Source: Paenibacillus sp. BIC5C1
GTDB taxonomy: Bacteria; Bacillota; Bacilli; Paenibacillales; Paenibacillaceae
Length of the DNA stretch: 64,000 nt
Reading direction: 5' to 3'
Assembly: GCF_032399705.1 (NCBI RefSeq)
Contig: NZ_CP135922.1
Coordinates: 5,890,001 to 5,954,000, forward strand
The notes under the pieces are model-generated. The model was given only the letters and a program-made list of their open reading frames with translations. It was not told the DNA's origin and did no database searches. The position numbers and the translations under genes were made by a program. Below are positions 61,756 through 64,000 of this stretch, piece by piece; positions within the stretch are counted from its first letter, which is position 1, and each line of letters opens with the position of its first letter.

Positions 61756-63339
61756 TTATGGAGCTGTCTCCAGGAATTTCGCCGTTGGATTTTTATCCAT
61801 TGCGGTTCTCATCGCGTATTCATTTTCGAACAGGACTACATGATTGCCTTTTTTATCTTTCACCAGAGCAGAGTTGATCCGGAATTTACTTGGGTCCAGA
61901 TTCTCGTCCACGATCCAGCGAGCAAATTGATAAGGCATACGCTGTAGCTGCACGTCTACCCCGTACTCGCCCTTCATCCGGTATTCAAATACCTCGAATT
62001 GCAGCTGACCCACTACGCCGAGCAATGTCTCGTCGAAGCTAACGGTGTTGAACACCTGGATCGTACCTTCCTCGGTCAACTGGTCAATCCCTTTTTGGTA
62101 CTGTTTATGTTTCAATGCATTTTTAACTGTTACTTTGGCAAAAATCTCTGGTGAGAACGTTGGCAGTTCGTCAAAAATAACCTCGCTACCTTGGCTCAAT
62201 GAATCGCCAATCCGGAAGATACCCGGATCGAACAGACCAATAATATCGCCTGCGTAAGCCTCTTCTACAATATCCCGATCCTGTGCAAGGAATTGCTGAG
62301 GCTGCGACAGTTTGATTTCTTTGCCCACACGATTATGCTTCACACTCATACCGCGTTGGAACTTACCGGATACAATTCGCAGGAATGCGATACGATCCCG
62401 GTGTGCCGGGTTCATATTCGCCTGGATTTTGAACACATAACCGCTGAATTTCTCATTCGTTGGCTCAATCTCACCCGCTGTACTGCGACGTGGTTCCGGC
62501 TTCGGTGCGAGCTGCAGGAAGTTCTCAAGGAACGTCTGCACGCCGAAGTTATTGATGGCACTACCGAAGAATACGGGGGTCAGTTCACCGCGTTGTACCT
62601 TCTCCATGTCGAACTGGTCTCCTGCAACATCCAGAAGCTCCAGGTCCTGACACAGCTGATCATGCAGATAGTCTCCTGCCATCTCACGAATGATCGGATC
62701 TTCGTATCCATCCACTTTCTGTACTTTAATCGTCGAGTGATCGTCCCCTTGGAACAATTCCACCTGACTTTTCATCCGATCGTACACGCCACAAAGTTCA
62801 CGACCTGTACCAATCGGCCAGTTCATCGGTACGGAGCGAATCCCCAGAACGTTTTCGAGTTCTTCCATCAGATCAAACGGACTTTGTCCTTCACGGTCCA
62901 GCTTGTTGATGAACGTAAAGATCGGAATACCACGCTTCGCACAAACCTGGAACAATTTAATGGTCTGTGCCTCGACACCTTTGGCCACGTCAATCAACAT
63001 CACTGCGCTATCGGCAGCTGTCAATGTACGATACGTATCTTCACTGAAGTCTTGGTGACCCGGTGTATCCAGGATATTGATGCGATGACCCAGGTAATCA
63101 AACTGCATTACGGAAGAAGTTACCGAGATCCCCCGTTGCTTTTCAATCTCCATCCAGTCACTTGTTGCATGTTTGCTTGCTTTCCGAGCTTTTACTGTAC
63201 CGGCAAGACGAATCGCGCCCCCGAACAGCAACAGTTTCTCGGTTAATGTTGTTTTACCCGCATCCGGGTGAGAAATAATGGCAAACGTCCGGCGTTTGTC
63301 CACTTCCTGTTGAAGAATGTTATCTGCAGCTTTGCTCAT
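61756..63339 (-). CDS. prfC: Peptide chain release factor 3
   Basis: A 527-residue translational GTPase. G1 is SHPDAGKTTLTE, G3 is DTPGHQDFSEDTYR, and G4 is NKLDREG. An EF-Tu-like domain 2 and an RF3 C-terminal domain follow (VGQLQFEVFEYRMKGEYGVDV). It releases RF1 and RF2 from the ribosome after termination. The ATG at 63339 has AAAGGGAT before it; the frame extends 19 codons upstream without a site. Confidence 0.97.
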   Translation of the reverse strand: MSKAADNILQQEVDKRRTFAIISHPDAGKTTLTEKLLLFGGAIRLAGTVKARKASKHATSDWMEIEKQRGISVTSSVMQFDYLGHRINILDTPGHQDFSEDTYRTLTAADSAVMLIDVAKGVEAQTIKLFQVCAKRGIPIFTFINKLDREGQSPFDLMEELENVLGIRSVPMNWPIGTGRELCGVYDRMKSQVELFQGDDHSTIKVQKVDGYEDPIIREMAGDYLHDQLCQDLELLDVAGDQFDMEKVQRGELTPVFFGSAINNFGVQTFLENFLQLAPKPEPRRSTAGEIEPTNEKFSGYVFKIQANMNPAHRDRIAFLRIVSGKFQRGMSVKHNRVGKEIKLSQPQQFLAQDRDIVEEAYAGDIIGLFDPGIFRIGDSLSQGSEVIFDELPTFSPEIFAKVTVKNALKHKQYQKGIDQLTEEGTIQVFNTVSFDETLLGVVGQLQFEVFEYRMKGEYGVDVQLQRMPYQFARWIVDENLDPSKFRINSALVKDKKGNHVVLFENEYAMRTAMDKNPTAKFLETAP

Positions 63340-63697
63340 AGATTCTATCCCTTTCGTCCGTTCATTCACGTTAATCCGGCGAGGCCGGTCTACCATTCAA
63401 TCTTTATGCAATCCGGCTATGCCGGTTGATTGTACATTCGCATTTCGCACATGAGGCAATTAAGCATCCTATGTTAATTTTACACATTTACAACGGAGTT
63501 CATCCTCCCTAAGCATTGTGTTTTCATTCATGCCGTAGACCTGATTTAATATCCAACTTTCCTATTGTACCATAATCTTTACCGAAAATAACCGATTACG
63601 TACAGCAGATTCTACTCTTTTCCGATTGCAAAAAAAGAGCACCCTTCCGCCATCATTATGGCTTCCAGGTACTCATAATTCATTTCGCTTACCGCTC
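63340..63697. other. Intergenic region between prfC and the DoxX gene
   Basis: About 355 bp with no gene seen. A hairpin with a long loop at 63629-63700 (AAGAGC / GCTCTT, inner GCCAT / ATGGC, then seven T on the minus strand) could terminate the DoxX gene. Confidence 0.4.
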
Positions 63698-64000
63698 TTA
63701 GAAAATTAATGTGTCCAGAGCGTATTGTCCTCCACCTGTCAAAGCTAGCGCTACACCAAGGACCAGGATGGCCAGGTTATATTCAAATCCGTTTTGCGTG
63801 GACCAGTATCCGTTCGCACCATGAACCTTCACGATGGCAATAACCATAGTCAGAGCAATCAGAATGCCTCCTACTGGTGTGAGCAGACCCAGAGCCAGCA
63901 GCAACCCCCCGCCGAATTCCGCCAATCCCGCGAGCAGTGCAACCAGAGCGCCCGGCTTCATCCCCATGGACTCAAACCAGCCGCCGGTTCCCTTTATCCC
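63698..64000 (-). CDS. DoxX-family membrane protein (N-terminus cut by window edge)
   Basis: The C-terminal 100 residues of a DoxX-family protein. GTGGWFESMGMKPGALVALLAGLAEFGGGLLLALGLLTP is the conserved helical part, followed by KVHGANGYW and NLAILVLGVALALTGGG. Three to four membrane helices remain visible. The frame is open to the edge, so the start lies outside. DoxX proteins are small redox-related membrane proteins; the exact role here is unknown. Confidence 0.9.
   Translation of the reverse strand, partial: GIKGTGGWFESMGMKPGALVALLAGLAEFGGGLLLALGLLTPVGGILIALTMVIAIVKVHGANGYWSTQNGFEYNLAILVLGVALALTGGGQYALDTLIF

Noticed and set aside
62293..63246. 317-codon open frame antisense to prfC
   Set aside because: It is a mirror of the strongly conserved prfC coding sequence; composition (many His, Phe, Cys) is typical of an antisense shadow.
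1..64000. CRISPR array, tRNA or rRNA genes, prophage, insertion sequence
   Set aside because: Read for direct repeats with spacers, cloverleaf cores, transposase and phage structural motifs; none was found.

Overview
The window looks like chromosomal DNA of an endospore-forming Firmicute, most probably Paenibacillus. It carries two alpha/beta-type SASP genes, sspI, ylbJ and yunB. It also carries B. subtilis-like neighbourhoods: HesB/yutJ-type/yuzB/yutI, lipA/yutD/yunA/yunB and sspI/ysgA. Regulation is of Gram-positive type: a SAM-I riboswitch, a T-box leader and an MntR-like site. The futalosine-pathway enzyme MqnE fits Paenibacillaceae. Species assignment is inference. I see no rRNA, tRNA, CRISPR array, prophage or insertion sequence.

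Layout. 1-8.4 kb: the end of a GH53 galactanase, a hypothetical helical protein, an NAD(P)-binding oxidoreductase, Fe-S assembly genes (HesB-type and NifU-type), mqnE, an NDH-2-like flavoprotein, an SDR and a DUF2167 membrane protein. 8.6-11.6 kb: metNIQ under a SAM-I riboswitch. 11.6-18.7 kb: a HEPN-domain protein, ctaA, a thioredoxin-like protein, a DUF2515 protein and a HAD/DUF456/MOP-flippase operon. 19.3-23.1 kb: a manganese/zinc ABC transporter (mntABCD type) with an MntR-like box. 23.2-29.4 kb: two tandem class B penicillin-binding proteins, a CvpA-like/transglutaminase fusion and a small membrane protein, all on the minus strand.

29.5-42.6 kb: an MFS transporter, a small Toprim protein, Sco1 and ctaB (cytochrome oxidase maturation, with ctaA), a YfhP-type membrane hydrolase, two SASP genes in inverted orientation, trpS with a tryptophan T-box, an aldose epimerase, an M3 oligopeptidase, a YycC-type micro-gene, a DUF2225 protein and a truncated haemoglobin. 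42.7-48.9 kb: a 31-codon membrane micro-ORF, ylbJ, NAD kinase, the lipA-yutD pair and the divergent M23 peptidase with yunB. 49-52.6 kb: the pentose-phosphate set zwf-gnd-tal. 52.9-57.8 kb: an HxlR regulator and an unsaturated-glucuronide locus (GH88, Gfo/Idh/MocA and two AraC regulators). 57.9-64 kb: an ECF sigma factor with a putative membrane anti-sigma, a TrmH-type methylase, a KtrA-type RCK protein, sspI, prfC and a DoxX gene cut by the window edge.

The least explained material is non-coding. A 140-180 bp palindromic element occurs three times (387-530, 18801-18980, 50755-50895). Its central stem shows paired compensatory changes between copies, as expected for a selected RNA or DNA fold. 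A second nested palindrome (2694-2861) fills the 5' leader of the HesB-type gene. mqnE has a leader of about 290 nt with four small hairpins. yuzB and the NDH-2-like gene share stop-codon bases, and a minus-oriented terminator lies on the far side of the NDH-2 gene, which predicts a full-length antisense transcript.
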